From Delphinus delphis (Eukaryota; Chordata; Mammalia; Artiodactyla; Delphinidae), in the NCBI RefSeq assembly GCF_949987515.2, contig NC_082685.1, positions 29,776,168 through 29,840,167 on the forward strand: DNA of 64,000 nucleotides, read 5' to 3'. The position numbers and the translations under genes are program-made. Positions 23,396 through 34,903 of the stretch are shown piece after piece. Every line of letters starts with the position of its first letter. Position 1 is the stretch's first letter. A model generated the notes under the pieces. The model had not been told where the DNA came from. It searched no databases and saw nothing but the letters and a program-made list of their open reading frames with translations.

Positions 23396-23525
23396 ATTTC
23401 AATTCATTCCCTCAAAAATATTTACTGAGCACATACAGCATGGTGACCATTGTGTTCGGGCTGGACATCTGATTTTGAGACAAATAGACACCTAGAGTCT
23501 ACACTCTCACCACTGTAGGGGCTGG
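23396..23525 (-). repeat. L2 LINE fragment
   Basis: 'aaaatatttactgagcacat' and 'acacctagagtctacactct' follow the L2 complement order (feeding from 'tatttattgagc'). Confidence 0.5.
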
Positions 23526-23635
23526 CTGAGAGCTTAGGGCAATGACTGACGAGTTCTATCTATCTGCTGTCTGACTCCACATAGGTATCCCAAATTAACA
23601 AACTCACGGACGTCTGTGTTCTTTGCATTCTTTAT

Positions 23636-23826
23636 CATTAAACTGTAGCCCATGAACCAAATCTAGTCCGAAGACGGTTTTTGTATGGCCCATAAACTAA
23701 GAATGCTTTTTCCATTTTTACAGTGTTGTTTAAAAAAAAAGAAGAATATGTGACAGAGGCATTATGGCTCACAGAGCCCTAAGTATTTACTATTTGGCCC
23801 TTTATAGAAAAAGTTTGCCAGTGGAT
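23636..23826 (-). mobile_element. hAT-Charlie element, internally deleted
   Basis: 'gtagcccatgaaccaaatct', 'gtatggcccataaactaaga' and 'ggccctttatagaaaaagtt' match the complement of the family seen at 19995-20337, with the centre missing. Its right end 'agtttgccagtgg' corresponds to the terminal repeat. Confidence 0.75.
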
Positions 23827-23954
23827 GATTTTTATGAAGGAAAGTTAAATCTGCCTTCAAGGCCTTTTATGGGACTCCTGAATAACTTTGTACAGACAGT
23901 ATGTGTTGCTGGTCTTGTGGTAGTGGTTATAATTTATTTGCAGCTATGTTCTAG

Positions 23955-24110
23955 TCATTGTGAGAAGCATTTTTTAGCAATATGAGCCTAGGTAGGCATT
24001 ATTATTATCCCACTTTGCAGGTAAAGAGATTTAGGCTCAGGATGGGCAAGTATCAGAGCACACGGTCTGACAACTAGCCAGATTCAAACCTCACTCTGTC
24101 CAGCCGCATC
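23955..24110 (-). repeat. MIR SINE
   Basis: 'attattatcccactttgcag', 'ttaggctcaggatgggcaag' and 'gccagattcaaacctcactc' match the MIR complement. Confidence 0.65.
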
Positions 24111-24603
24111 ACTCGTCTAGACGGCATCCATACGCCAGTAAGAAAAAGGTGTCCCCTCCTGATGGATGCAGACTGTGCCAGAGCTAACTGCTTGGAAAGG
24201 GGATTAGGACCTAGATTTCTGCCCCACTTGCCCTCTTGCCAAGCTTCCTGCACAACACAAGCAAGCTGAGCTTGTAAGTCTCTCTGATATCTTTTCATTC
24301 TCGAGCTTTAATTCTCACGCATTAACCTTCAGTGACATCCTCATGTTTGGTGCCTTCTTGGTACTGTTTGTTCACTTAAGACTTTGGCTGTTCTCTAAGC
24401 AGATTTAGGTTTCCTCTAAGCATCATCGCCGCGGCCATCTCTGCTAGGCTTCTCCTTGTTTCTCAGGCCTCAATTCCCCTAGCTCCTGAAATTCATGACA
24501 ACGCTTGGAAGCTGCAGGCAGAAGAGGGTCAAAGAGGGGAGCCTGAGTAACTCTACCCACTGACTTGAGTAACAGAGAAGCTACTGCCAGATGAGTAGGG
24601 AAT

Positions 24604-24628
24604 CCCACCCCCCCCACCCTCCCCGCCC
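24604..24628 (-). other. C-rich tract, G-quadruplex motif on minus strand
   Basis: C tracts of 3, 8, 3, 4 and 3 are separated by single bases. The minus strand therefore fits G3+N1-7 with very short loops. Confidence 0.7.
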
Positions 24629-24861
24629 AAAAGGTCAGTAGCTAATGTTGTGCCTTTGAGCTCCTCACTGGAACCTTCTGAAAAGGCACATCCAGAAGGG
24701 ACTGGTACAAGCAGAAAAGGAGAAGGGCAAGTCATCTGAACTTTGATTTTTACAGTTGTACATCTTTGCTTGAAAAGAAAATACACAACTATTTCATCTT
24801 GGAGAAGTGGTGAATTCACTTAACCTAAAACAACCATGTTAACAAGATGCTTCTAACTGAC

Positions 24862-24933
24862 CAAAAAGAAAATGAGGAAAGAAGGTATCACATTAAGGTA
24901 TCACAAAAAGAAAATGAGGAAAGAAGGTATCAT
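24862..24933 (+). repeat. 42-bp tandem duplication (1.7 copies)
   Basis: The unit begins caaaaagaaaatgaggaaag at 24862 and again at 24904. The aligned 30-base part is essentially identical. Confidence 0.85.
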
Positions 24934-25203
24934 ATAACTTTGTCCTTAAGACACATGGAAAAGGCTGGGCTCAAGGGACTCTTGTTCAGGTCCCCAGGTG
25001 TTCTGCAAAGGTAGATATGGCATCAGGAGCAAGGAAGGAGACGAGTGACAGGCCAGTGTAGAAACATGGTTTGAGAGATGGTGGGATGGTGGGTGGAAGG
25101 AGAAATCTCATCAGCTCTTACCAGTATTATTCCTAGACCATCCACAGCTATCCGCCTTATTCTCAGTCTCTCCTCCCTCCTGCACGACCAATTAATCCTT
25201 CTA

Positions 25204-25306
25204 AAAATCGTTCCATCCATTGCTCAAAATGCCCTTCAAATGTTTCTCACTGAAAATCGTTCCATCCATTGCTCAAAATGCCCTTCAAATGTTTCTCACT
25301 GAAAAT
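25204..25306 (+). repeat. 49-bp perfect tandem duplication
   Basis: The unit beginning aaaatcgttccatccattgc occurs at 25204-25252 and 25253-25301 without any difference that I can see. It is followed by a few bases of a third start. Confidence 0.93.
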
Positions 25307-25700
25307 TATGTCCAACTGCCTTTCCCTGGCATCCAAACATAGGGCTGCAGGATAAAACACGGGACACCCAGTTCAATTTGAATTTCACATCAACAACAAG
25401 TAATTTTTTCAGCATAGTATGATCCAAGCAGGATCACTTGTATGTTTATTTGCTAAATCTGCAAATTCAAAGATGTCTTCAATCTGGCCCCAACCTCCCT
25501 TTGGAGCTTTATCCTCTTGCATTCCACTAAAGTGCTTTCCTTGCTCTTTGTAATGCTCAAGGCACATTCCTGTCTCCAAGGCTTCCTCAAGCCTGCACCC
25601 TTACCTGAATGCCTATTTTATTTTTCTCCAGTGAAGTACTACACCGCAGGCCCCCAAGAGTATTCTTAGCCCCTGAGAAATCAGATCTATGAGATGTCTA
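25307..25700 (+). repeat. L2 LINE remnant
   Basis: 'cttcaatctggccccaacct', 'cattccactaaagtgctttc' and 'ggcttcctcaagcctgcacc' follow the L2 sense order. The tandem duplication at 25204 lies at its upstream side. Borders are uncertain. Confidence 0.55.
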
Positions 25701-25894
25701 TGGACCCCTCACCTGACCCTTGGTAAATAGCTGCATTGTTTTTTGTCAACACTTTGATACTGCTGGTAGGTGGCACCTTTGGTTATTTAAGCCCTGAATC
25801 GTTATGCTAGTCTGACCAGTATGTCATGTTCCCAATGTATTCTTCATTATGGAGAGACTCGTTGACTCAGTTTGGCTTAAACCTCAAACCAGTT

Positions 25895-25990
25895 GCTCCT
25901 AGAGCCACTGAGAGGTTCAGTAGCTTGTCTAAGACCACAAGTCTGGCAAATAACATAGCAGGTTTTGAAACTACTGAAGCGGCTGTGTGA
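25895..25990 (-). repeat. MIR fragment
   Basis: 'gagaggttcagtagcttgtc' and 'taagaccacaagtctggc' match the MIR complement. Confidence 0.5.
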
Positions 25991-26079
25991 CTCCTAAGCT
26001 ATGCTGTCAATTTTTGTTGATTTTACCTGTACGTGGATCGTGCATCTGATCTTTTCTTTTTTTTTTTTCCCATCTCTAT

Positions 26080-26620
26080 GCATTCCACTCCATGCCTTTT
26101 AACCAATATGCTGTACACAAGCAATGGCTACCTGGCCAATTTCTCTGCCTGCAGTATTTCCCCCCAAGCTTCTACCATAATTCATTGTACTCAAGCCTGT
26201 GAAAAATCTTCCTAAAACCACTACGAACATGGTACCTGCAAGTTCAGGAACCTTCATTCTTCCCAAGTGTATTGGCTTGTTTTTCCAGCTTGTCCATTTT
26301 CGGACCCCAATGTACTGTTTCGCTGTACTTGTACTAATCCCTTTCATGGACGTTTTTCACCCAAGCCGTATCTTCTCTGAATATATCCATTTTTTTCTGC
26401 TTCCCTGTGCTGTCTCCTGGAATTCTCCACTGTCCCATCTCAAACAATCAGGATCTTTCCATTTTCTACTCATATTCTACCTCCTTCAGGAAGCTTTCCT
26501 TGATCATCCTAGTCAGAAGTTACAGAACTTTAAGTTTAGGAGGAAGACCTTAGAGTTCGTCTCACATCACATTCTAGTTTGCACATTTACCCATTGGCTA
26601 CATATTTACCTTCCCACTGA
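26080..26620 (+). repeat. Probable L2 LINE remnant
   Basis: 'tctacctccttcaggaagct' and 'ttccttgatcatcc' are typical of the L2 sense strand, and the upstream C/T-rich text is consistent with it. A 141-codon open frame (26199-26624) crosses this remnant. It has no recognisable domain and is best explained by the pyrimidine-rich composition. Confidence 0.45.
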
Positions 26621-26824
26621 ATAAATATTTTGTGAAAGTTGGGGACCATGGTCCCCATGTCATACCTTCATTGCATCCTTTGGATTAGATTACTTACCAC
26701 ACTTTTTGGGATACATATACACATGTATTTCAATTTCAATTAGTTTTTACTAAACTTCTCATATGTCTTACCTAAGTAATAAAACTTTAAATGTCTTACA
26801 GTGACAAAGAACACCTATCATGGT

Positions 26825-26965
26825 CCTAAGATCTTAGGCAAGTTACTCACTTTTAAAAATATTCAGTTTCCTCATCTGCAAGTGGGGAAAATATTAGCTC
26901 CCATCCCATGTGACTATGAGAATGAATGAGACCACACGGACCACTCAGGGCAGCTTAATAGATGT
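26825..26965 (+). repeat. MIR SINE
   Basis: 'taggcaagttactcactttt', 'cagtttcctcatctgcaagt' and 'tgagaatgaatgagacca' follow MIR sense order. Confidence 0.7.
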
Positions 26966-29147
26966 GTTTGGAGAAAATTCTAAGTAAAGACATGCTGAAT
27001 AAATAAATGATGTTGGGGAGAGGTACTCTATTTCCCAATATACCTAGGAACTGTGACCTAACTCACAGCATCAATGAAGATGTGAAAAGATAGCCTGCTG
27101 GGTAATAACGTTTCCTGAAGTTCAAGTACTTACAGAGGAGTACCTAAGTTCTAATGCTCATTACAAGATAACTTGTTGGGCCATTATTTATCATAATACA
27201 GTAAAAACAATGGCTTTGAACCTTAGTTCATTTTCTTTCTTTCTTTGAACCTCAGTTTATTTCTTAATAAAAACTTGTACTCTTTGAAAACAATATAAAG
27301 GAAGCCTATAATTCTTGCCTCGTGCTTTAAAACCACTAGTAGAAATGCATACAGGGTATTCTTGAGTATAAGACAGCTGTCATCCATAGCTCCAAGAGGC
27401 AGGAGGGGGAACCTACCATTAGAAACCCCTCGAAAAGAAAGGAAGCCGCTACTGCAGCTACTTCTAAGGTTTAACCAGGTCTGTAAACATAATATTAGAT
27501 GTCCTGCGCTACTCTGGTGTCATTTATTAGAAGGCAGTGAGCGAAACCGCTTTAGGCTCCCGTGCTCCTTGCCGTCATGGACTCTTGTATGGCTGCCTTG
27601 TTTTCTTCACTTCAGCTCAGTCGAGCCATGTACGCTCTTCAGCCTGCTCCACTCAGACGGAGGAGTTAATGCAGTTAGATTGCTCCTGGGCTTCTAGCAG
27701 GACTACTTCAAATGATATTACTTCCATTTGTGACATGCATCACCAGCAGTGCTCACATTTGAGGCCAACAGCAAACAGACAACTAAGTCCGCTTGCTGGA
27801 AGAAAAACTGCACTTCCCCCACTGAAGAGCCAGGCAGCGACAAGGCTATAAATTTGTCAATTTCCTCAACAGCCTGGTGGTGCGCGGGGTGCCACCTGAA
27901 TGGGACTCTTGAGCAAGGCGACGCATTGCTCTGTGCTCACAGGATTTGGAGGGAACTCTGTTCACAGATCACAAGCCCATTTTTGACAACATGGATCGAT
28001 GCAAGGAGAGTGAAAACTTAAATCAGGGATTTCTTCTGACAGCTGCCATTTGGGGAGAAAATCTACTTTGGGCCAAACAGAAGAGCCTCAAGAGCACCCA
28101 CCACACAGAGTTCCTCGAGGATGAAAAGACATCGTGGAAGTAACTTAAGGAGCTCAGAGCCTAACAGGATAGTCGGAACTACATGAAGGGTACCGCTCAC
28201 ACGTACAGATACTCAGGTGCAAAAGATTAGAAAGCCCTTCCCAGTTTTATTCCTTATTCTTTCTTTTTTTATTTTTAATTATTCCGTGTTACAACTGAGT
28301 TTTAAAAAAAGTTTCCAAATTATCTGTGTGAGCAACTGATTTTTTTAAAGTCTCCAATCTGTCAGAGACAGAAAATATAATAAAAAAAATATTAGAAAAA
28401 TGGATATCCTGGTTATGTCAAGTTGTTCTAAAAGTTTCTAATATTCTCAGTTTATATGTCTTCTTGTGAATTGGTAGCAGTGCATTCTGCAGATCACACT
28501 TGGAGGGACACTACTTTGGGATACGTTCTATACAGTTTAGTACAAAGGACTAGTCTCACATAAATGGTTAAGGAGCATTAAAGATTTTTCTTTGTAATAT
28601 ATAAAGTATATATAAACTATATACTGGTTATAATATCATACCCCCAATTCTTTCAGTTTTGGAAGAGCAGCCATTCCTTTCTTGTCTAGTCTACTCATCA
28701 CTTCAAACATGCTGGTATGGGGTCTCCAGAGGACCCGTGAATGCTGGGCTCTGGGAATGCTGTAACTCCTGTCACTTGTGTTTTCTCTCATTTCACAGTA
28801 GACATTTGAGAATTTTAAAAGGCTAAGAGAATATATTACAGAATTTGGAAATGTTAACTTTAAATCAGTGATTTATTTGTGATTTTATAAGCTAACCCAG
28901 ACAGCCACTTACTTCTGTAGTAACCGACAGAACCCAATCAATAATTTATATTGTTTTACATGTAAATTCACTCTTTTCAAGGCTTTAGAGGAGCTGCCTA
29001 TTAAAACTACCCTTCATACCAGCTCTCCCTCTGTGTTTACTCCATGTATTCAGACGCTCCGGGTTGAAGATATATGGTGGGTACTCATGAAAGACATGAA
29101 GGTTCTCCTAAGTGCGAAGGGGAACATGTTAAGATGCAACGATAAAT
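26966..29147. other. Unique DNA, no supported gene
   Basis: A locally less AT-rich section at 27360-28150 has several overlapping plus-strand frames of 65-111 codons. None shows a recognisable domain, repeat match or splice-site pair, so I do not call a gene. The remainder is AT-rich. Confidence 0.5.
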
Positions 29148-29151
29148 TATG

Positions 29152-29390
29152 TTAATCCCAAACTCCTAATCATATACACACTACTATATATAAAATAGAT
29201 AACCAACAAAGACCTACTGTATAGCACAGGGAATTCTACTCAATATTTTATAATAACCTATAAGGGAAAAGAATCTGAAAAATAGATATATGTATATGTG
29301 TAACTGAATCACTTTGCTGCACACCTGAAACTAACACAACATTGTAAATCAAATATACTTCAATAAAAAAATAAAATTAAAAAAAAAAGA
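29152..29390 (+). mobile_element. 5'-truncated L1 3' end with tiny 5' inversion
   Basis: From 29171 the sequence runs in L1 sense ('cactactatatataaaatag', 'agcacagggaattctactca', 'acacctgaaactaacacaac') to an A-rich tail at about 29365-29390. The first ~19 bases (29152-29170, ttaatcccaaactcctaat) are the reverse complement of L1 sequence that normally lies just upstream, as seen in the 63-64 kb copy. The family is older than that of the 4.3-kb element. TSD not clear. Confidence 0.82.
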
Positions 29391-30285
29391 ATTCAATTAT
29401 CACGATATAAAGTAAAGAAAAAAAGATGTAATGAAGAAGAGATGATCCCAAACCAAGAAACGGGGGAGTGGAATCTAGTTATAGCAACATTAATTAAAAT
29501 CACAGGACTACAGTTTGTTCAAGGGCTTAAAGAAACTCCTGAGATCATGCCTCAATTTCCTTATTTGTAAATGTGAAAACTAGAACAGGGATTTCAGGAC
29601 CAAGAATCTGGCTCAGAAGGCAAGGGGACAGCGATTAAACAGAAATTACTGCTGACCGATTTGCTTTTTCTCCACCTGAGTCTAGCATAAAATTGAAAAA
29701 AAAAAAAGTATACTTGGTTTATTCACTCAGTTACCCACACCTAGTGTATGTAATCCTACATGAAGAAGAGATAAGAGTTCTTTGGATAGAATGAGGCGAG
29801 TCAAGCCAAGGTTTTCTTACTGATGATGGTCTTTACCATTTTTAGAAACAGATTTAAAGCAGACTCTTAGAGAAATCTTTCTCCTATTTTTAATTTCTAT
29901 TTCAATAGTAGAAAGTAACAATACTTACTCAAGTAAACTAAAATTAAAAGAAAACCATATGGGAATGCATAGTACAGAATTTCAAGAAGCCTGAAGACAG
30001 CTGTTAGTGGCAAAGGACAACCAATACTGGGCTAAGAGGCTTCTACAAACACACAAAAGGAGAGACAAGGGTGTGAATAGCTTACCGCAATTCACTGCAA
30101 TGAGCTCATCAGAGATTATTTAAATACATCAGAGATTACTTTAATTAAGTAATATCAGCCACTGAATGAGCAGCTACAGATGCTGGGCACTTGAAGCACC
30201 ATACATTGTATGATGCATTCAAAGAACGAAATTCAGATAAGTTAATTTTCTCCATTTATACAGCTACGGGTTTGAATCCTGGGTC
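29391..30285. other. Unique DNA, no gene seen
   Basis: AT-rich, with short A runs such as 29696-29707. No repeat or gene recognised. Confidence 0.5.
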
Positions 30286-30289
30286 ACAT

Positions 30290-30490
30290 AGTATGTGCCA
30301 GATATTATGGTAAGACTTTTGCACGCATAATTTTATTTAATCCTCTCAACAGACTGCTAAGGTAGCTATATTATTATAGCGTGACTGTAAAGATAAAATT
30401 ATCGAGACTCAGATTAAGAAATTTAGCTAAGTTAACACAATAAGTAAGGTTCAGAAATGGGATTCTGTACAGAGAGCCCATGCTTTATTC
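30290..30490 (-). repeat. MIR SINE
   Basis: 'attttatttaatcctctcaa', 'gagactcagattaagaaatt' and 'tacagagagcccatgcttta' follow MIR complement order. Confidence 0.65.
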
Positions 30491-30901
30491 TTGACACCAT
30501 TCTTTTTCTCCAGTACCCTCTTCCACCTGGCAGCAAGCGGCAGGACATTCAACCAAACACCATGCATGCTTAGCCCAGGAAATCTTCCAGTCCATTTTGA
30601 CTTCCAGATGAGCCAGGGACAAGAAAGCCAATGACCTTTCTTATCTAAGATGAATATCTTTCCAGTTATTGCACACCACTGTCACATTACATCATTCAAG
30701 ATTGCTTCCTAATTTGCAGTCCTCCGAATTGTCAGACTTTCACTGGACACTTTAATTATTGAAGTTTATCTAAATAGAAAAGAGGCAATATGAAATTTGT
30801 CAGAAGACTGATTTTATATAGCTATGAAAGCAAATGCTGAATACCTCGTATGGGCTTATTAAAAAGTATTTAAGGGACTTGAACTCAAACTATTTTTCAT
30901 T

Positions 30902-30918
30902 CCCCCCCGCCCCACCCC
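30902..30918 (-). other. C-rich tract
   Basis: C tracts of 7, 4 and 4 lie with single-base spacers. The minus strand is a marginal G-quadruplex candidate. Confidence 0.5.
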
Positions 30919-31079
30919 AGAAAAGATGGAATTTCTCTGGAGTTTTCAGAAAAGCTATAAGGTGTCATGATGCAGCCATTTTGATAGGGCAGAAGCATCC
31001 TCTTTGCACACTGAAGATAAACTGTTTTTTTCTCATCAGAGCGAGAAGCCCCTAACACTATGTCATCTGATTAAATTTT

Positions 31080-31430
31080 CATTCAGTAAGCATTTATTGA
31101 GCACCTACTGTGTGCTATGGTTGAAGTATTTATTGTAAAAGGATTCATGGTTTCTGCCCTCTCAGAATTCTGAATCTATAATTCATAAGGCACACATAAT
31201 TTATTCAATAAAAATAACTATAAAGAAGTTTGCAGAAAATATTACAGGATCACAGGTGAATAAGCAACTATTTCTACCCTTGGGGTCAGGGAATGCTCTA
31301 AGAGAAAAGGGGCCATTTTCTCCTGTCTTTGAGGTATTAGCATCAGTTTACTGAGCAGGACAAGGGGTAGAACAATCCAGACAGAGGGAATGGCACAGAT
31401 GTAGAGAGGCCAGAAAATGCAAATCATGGG
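31080..31430 (-). repeat. L2 LINE remnant
   Basis: 'aagcatttattgagcaccta' and 'ctgtgtgctatggttgaagt' begin the L2 complement. 'gggaatgctctaagagaaaa', 'cagacagagggaatggcaca' and 'gatgtagagaggccagaaaa' follow in the expected order. Confidence 0.65.
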
Positions 31431-34026
31431 AAGAAAATGGTGGATTTGAAAAGAGGCCATATACCTACATGAAAAAGGAAAATAATTCATAACATGAAAT
31501 TCCAATCATCCAAATATTTGATATCCTGTGCATATAATTTATGAAGCTCTGCTGAACTATTTTTGGAAGGGGCACTGTTTTTTTGTTGACTCTTTAGACC
31601 TACTGAACATGATCCTTTGGGTTTGTCTGTGCATGAGGGCCTATGTAATATTTCAGATACATCCTTTTTATATCAAAAAGTTAAATTCAAGAATTATTTT
31701 TCCTATGTGGAAATGCGCAGTTCCAGTGGTCCTTCTTTGTAAATAACAATTCTCTTTTCCCATCTGAGACGTGGAGGATGGGGGTGTATGAGAAGGGAGT
31801 GTGCTGAGTGGGGACTCTCAAATCAAAAATCTTTTATTTCCAGAGAGTTCATTCTTAATGCCAGGAAACAGGGGATTGATTGTACTTGAATGCATGTGGA
31901 CTCCATACTTTTCTGGGGTACAGTGTGTCATATAAGGTTACAACATATGCCCTCAGAAATATTTGCATAAACATTTCAGCAAGATTCCATGATCTTCTCT
32001 ACTTGATTGTAGACTATGAAGATTTCGGGAGCAGATTTCCAGAGACACTGACTGACGTTTGTTCTAGAAAACAAAGACTCTAAATGTATGCTAATAGAGA
32101 AGGCATTATCCATGGTAGAGGGCACAGACCAAACAATTAGCCACTGAATAGGAATAAGAAAGAAAGAATCTAACTTCCTAGGCATAGAGATATAGAGAAA
32201 CTTATGGGTTTGTTTTTTTAAATTTTGTTGGTGTTTATAAGATAAACTTTTTTTTAAAAAAAGAGCTAAGAAACAATCAATGTTGACTAGGAAGTAATCA
32301 CGGAGGGCCAACAAGCCAAAAGAAGAAAAACGTAATTCAACAGTTGTTATTGTTGTTTTCTGATTATATAAGCAGTAATATAGGCTTGTTATGGAACATT
32401 TAAAAAATACAGAACCATGCATTGCCACTACCCCACTGTTAGCAATCTGTTGCAGAATATTCCATTCTTCTTTTCTAGGTGTGTGTATGTTACTTCTTAC
32501 ACAGATAGGGAGCATACATAGATAGTTTTGGACACTGGTAGCTGACTACATGCATTCACACCTTGGATATTTTTTTCAGAGATTACTCCCTGTTATCCAG
32601 TTATGTTCCAAACATGCCTATTCCTTAACTATCTATTTAGGCATTTAAAAAATTCTGGATTCCCGCAATAGAAGTATCTTTTTGTTGTTCATGAAGGCAC
32701 AAGAAGATGCTATGCAACTATTAGATAGTGTTCATGTATTCTTGTTTTTAAGGCCATGGATACATTCCCTCCTACTGCAGCTCTTTCTTCCTTGATTAGG
32801 TGGGTTGGCCATTTTCAGTTAAATCAATAGTAATGAATATGAAGAAAGACATTCACTCCCCAACTCCATGCCCTGATAATTGGGAGATAATAGACATCCC
32901 TCAAATATATAATAATAATACCACTAGTAAAATAATACAAACTATATTCTTCTAACAGTGTCCACCAAATCACATAACTACTGAAAACGGTCGCTAGGGA
33001 CTTAGGCAGGTTTCACTATTTGCTTCTCTATTTTCCACTTACACTTCCCCAAAAGGACTATAACCTGCTGGAAATTTCAAGTTCAAGGTGATTTCTACAG
33101 TAGAATTCATGACCTGAGAATACAGAAGGATCTCAGTCTAAGTAGAGATACTCATCGAGAAACTGCCATAGGTGCACACAGAAATGGCAGAAGGGTTACA
33201 ATTGGTCCTTTCGGTCCTAGGTCGATGGGACTTTAGTGATATCCAGGGTGTAGTTTACACAGAGGAGTCGACCCTATGGAAGTTTCCATGTTCTTGAAAT
33301 CTTACTTCATTTGGTCTTTTGTTAAGGAACTGCCAGCACACTCATGCATTCTTTCTGATAGCAGATCCCAGTAGAGCTGAGCCATATGTTACTCCTTGGT
33401 TCTTGGAATAGTGTGCTTAGGTTGACACTATGGAGGCTCAACACCTATAAATAACTGATCCAGGAAACACTCTTCTATAAGGAGCATCAGAGCTAAAAAG
33501 AAAGGCTGACATTTGGATATTGGTCAAAATATTACTCCTTGACATTAAAGTATGTCATCACAGTGTCATAATATTGTGACACATTATAGTGTCACATCAG
33601 ACCCACCACCACACAGTACGAGTCTAAGGAATCCACTTGTACAGATTTGCACGTTCGAAATTCCTTCCTGATATTCTAAAGGGTGGTGAGCAGCTTGAAG
33701 AGAGGGCAGTGTGTAATTTATGTACTTGATTTGGAAACTGGCCAACACAGTTTGGGAAGATTGACACAGAAACTGCTCATCAAGCTGATTAACAAACACA
33801 AACAAGGGATGATTCTCGTTAACAGCACCAGGTTGGGAAATACCAAAATACTGTGTTTCCCATAAGATACTTACAAGACTTGCTGTGGGCACCACTTCAA
33901 ACGTATTCTTGTTTATGCTGCTGGCTTCTTCCAGGTGGGGTGAGGATTTAATTCGTAACAGAGAGGCCTGACATTTCTTTTCACCCCATTATACGGGAGG
34001 GTATGAAAATTTTTATAGTGTAAGAG
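31431..34026. other. Unique AT-rich DNA, no supported gene
   Basis: The longest open frame outside recognised young transposons lies here: 179 codons on the minus strand at 31976-32515. It has no domain that I recognise. Sequence around 32385-32700 looks like a very old LINE remnant, but I cannot name it. Confidence 0.45.
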
Positions 34027-34061
34027 GGTGGTTCTTGACTCTGGTTGCATATTAGATTCCC
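34027..34061 (+). mobile_element. MER5A hAT element, left part
   Basis: 'ggtggttcttgactctggtt' and 'gcatattagattccc' match the MER5A start. It is split by an LTR at 34062-34408 and resumes at 34409. Confidence 0.75.
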
Positions 34062-34408
34062 TTGCCATTATGGGCTGAACGTTCATGTGCCCCCAACACT
34101 CATATGTTGAAACCCTAGTCCTAATATGATGATACTTGGAGGTGGGGAATTTGGGAGGTAATTAAATCATGTGAGTGGAGCCCTTATGAGTGGGATTGGT
34201 GCCCTTATAAGACAAAGCCAGAGAGGTAGCTCACTCGTTTTCCTCATGAGAGGATACAAGAGGACAGCAGTCTGCAACCTGCTAGAAGGTTCTCACCAGA
34301 ACCTGACCGTGCTTGGCACCCTGACCTCAGAATTCCAGTCTCCAGAAATGTGAGAAATAAATTTCTGTTGCTTATGGTATTTTGTTACAGCAGCCTGAAC
34401 TGAGACAC
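34062..34408 (+). mobile_element. MaLR-type solo LTR (MLT/MST group)
   Basis: 'ttatgggctgaacgttcatg', 'aacactcatatgttgaaacc', 'ttggaggtggggaatttggg' and 'gagaaataaatttctgttgc' follow MaLR LTR order. The end is 'agcagcctgaactgagacac'. There is an AATAAA at 34355-34360. Exact family uncertain. It sits inside a MER5A element. No internal viral sequence is attached. Confidence 0.7.
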
Positions 34409-34555
34409 TCAGGGAGCTGTTACAAAAATACCAATCAATAGACTGGGTTCCTACCACCAGTGATCTTGATTTAATTGGTTTGCTGGTGGGGAGGGAGCTA
34501 TGCGTTGGTATTTTTTGAACCCTTTTCAGATTATTGCAATGTGCAGGCAGTCTCA
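34409..34555 (+). mobile_element. MER5A hAT element, right part
   Basis: 'tcagggagctgttacaaaaa', 'gatcttgatttaattggttt' and 'attgcaatgtgcaggcag' continue the MER5A order after the LTR. Confidence 0.72.
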
Positions 34556-34574
34556 CAGGCTACCCAAAGGATGA

Positions 34575-34722
34575 TTTTTCAGATAGGTAGCATCAGGCTC
34601 ACCTGGGACGTTGTTAAAAACGCAGAATTAGGTCCCATTCAGGTCTACCGAATCAGAATCTGCATTTTAACCTGATCCTCAGGAGAACAGAACACACATC
34701 ATATTTTAAGAAGCACTGCCAT
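34575..34722 (+). repeat. Second MER5-like hAT remnant
   Basis: 'catcaggctcacctgggacg', 'gaatcagaatctgcatttta' and 'atattttaagaagcactgcc' show MER5-type order. It lies just downstream of the split MER5A copy. Confidence 0.6.
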
Positions 34723-34784
34723 AGGGAAGGAGACAGAATAATAAAGTGAAGATATTTACCAACATTTGATAATAATAAAGATAA

Positions 34785-34903
34785 TTACATAGCTAATGCT
34801 TACTAGGTGTTCATTATGTGCCAGGCATTCCTCTAAATACTTCACATGCATTGACCCCTTTAATGCTCAAAACAACCTAGGAAGAGATATATTGCTATTT
34901 TCT
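34785..34903 (-). repeat. MIR SINE, first part (split by L1)
   Basis: 'ttcattatgtgccaggcatt', 'cttcacatgcattgacccct' and 'gctcaaaacaacctaggaag' match the MIR complement. The element is interrupted at the TSD ctattttct (34895-34903) and resumes at 35098. Confidence 0.75.

Noticed and set aside
26199..26624. 141-codon plus-strand frame as a gene
   Set aside because: It overlaps a probable L2 remnant and has a Phe/Leu/Ser/His-rich composition typical of C/T-rich DNA, with no recognisable domain.
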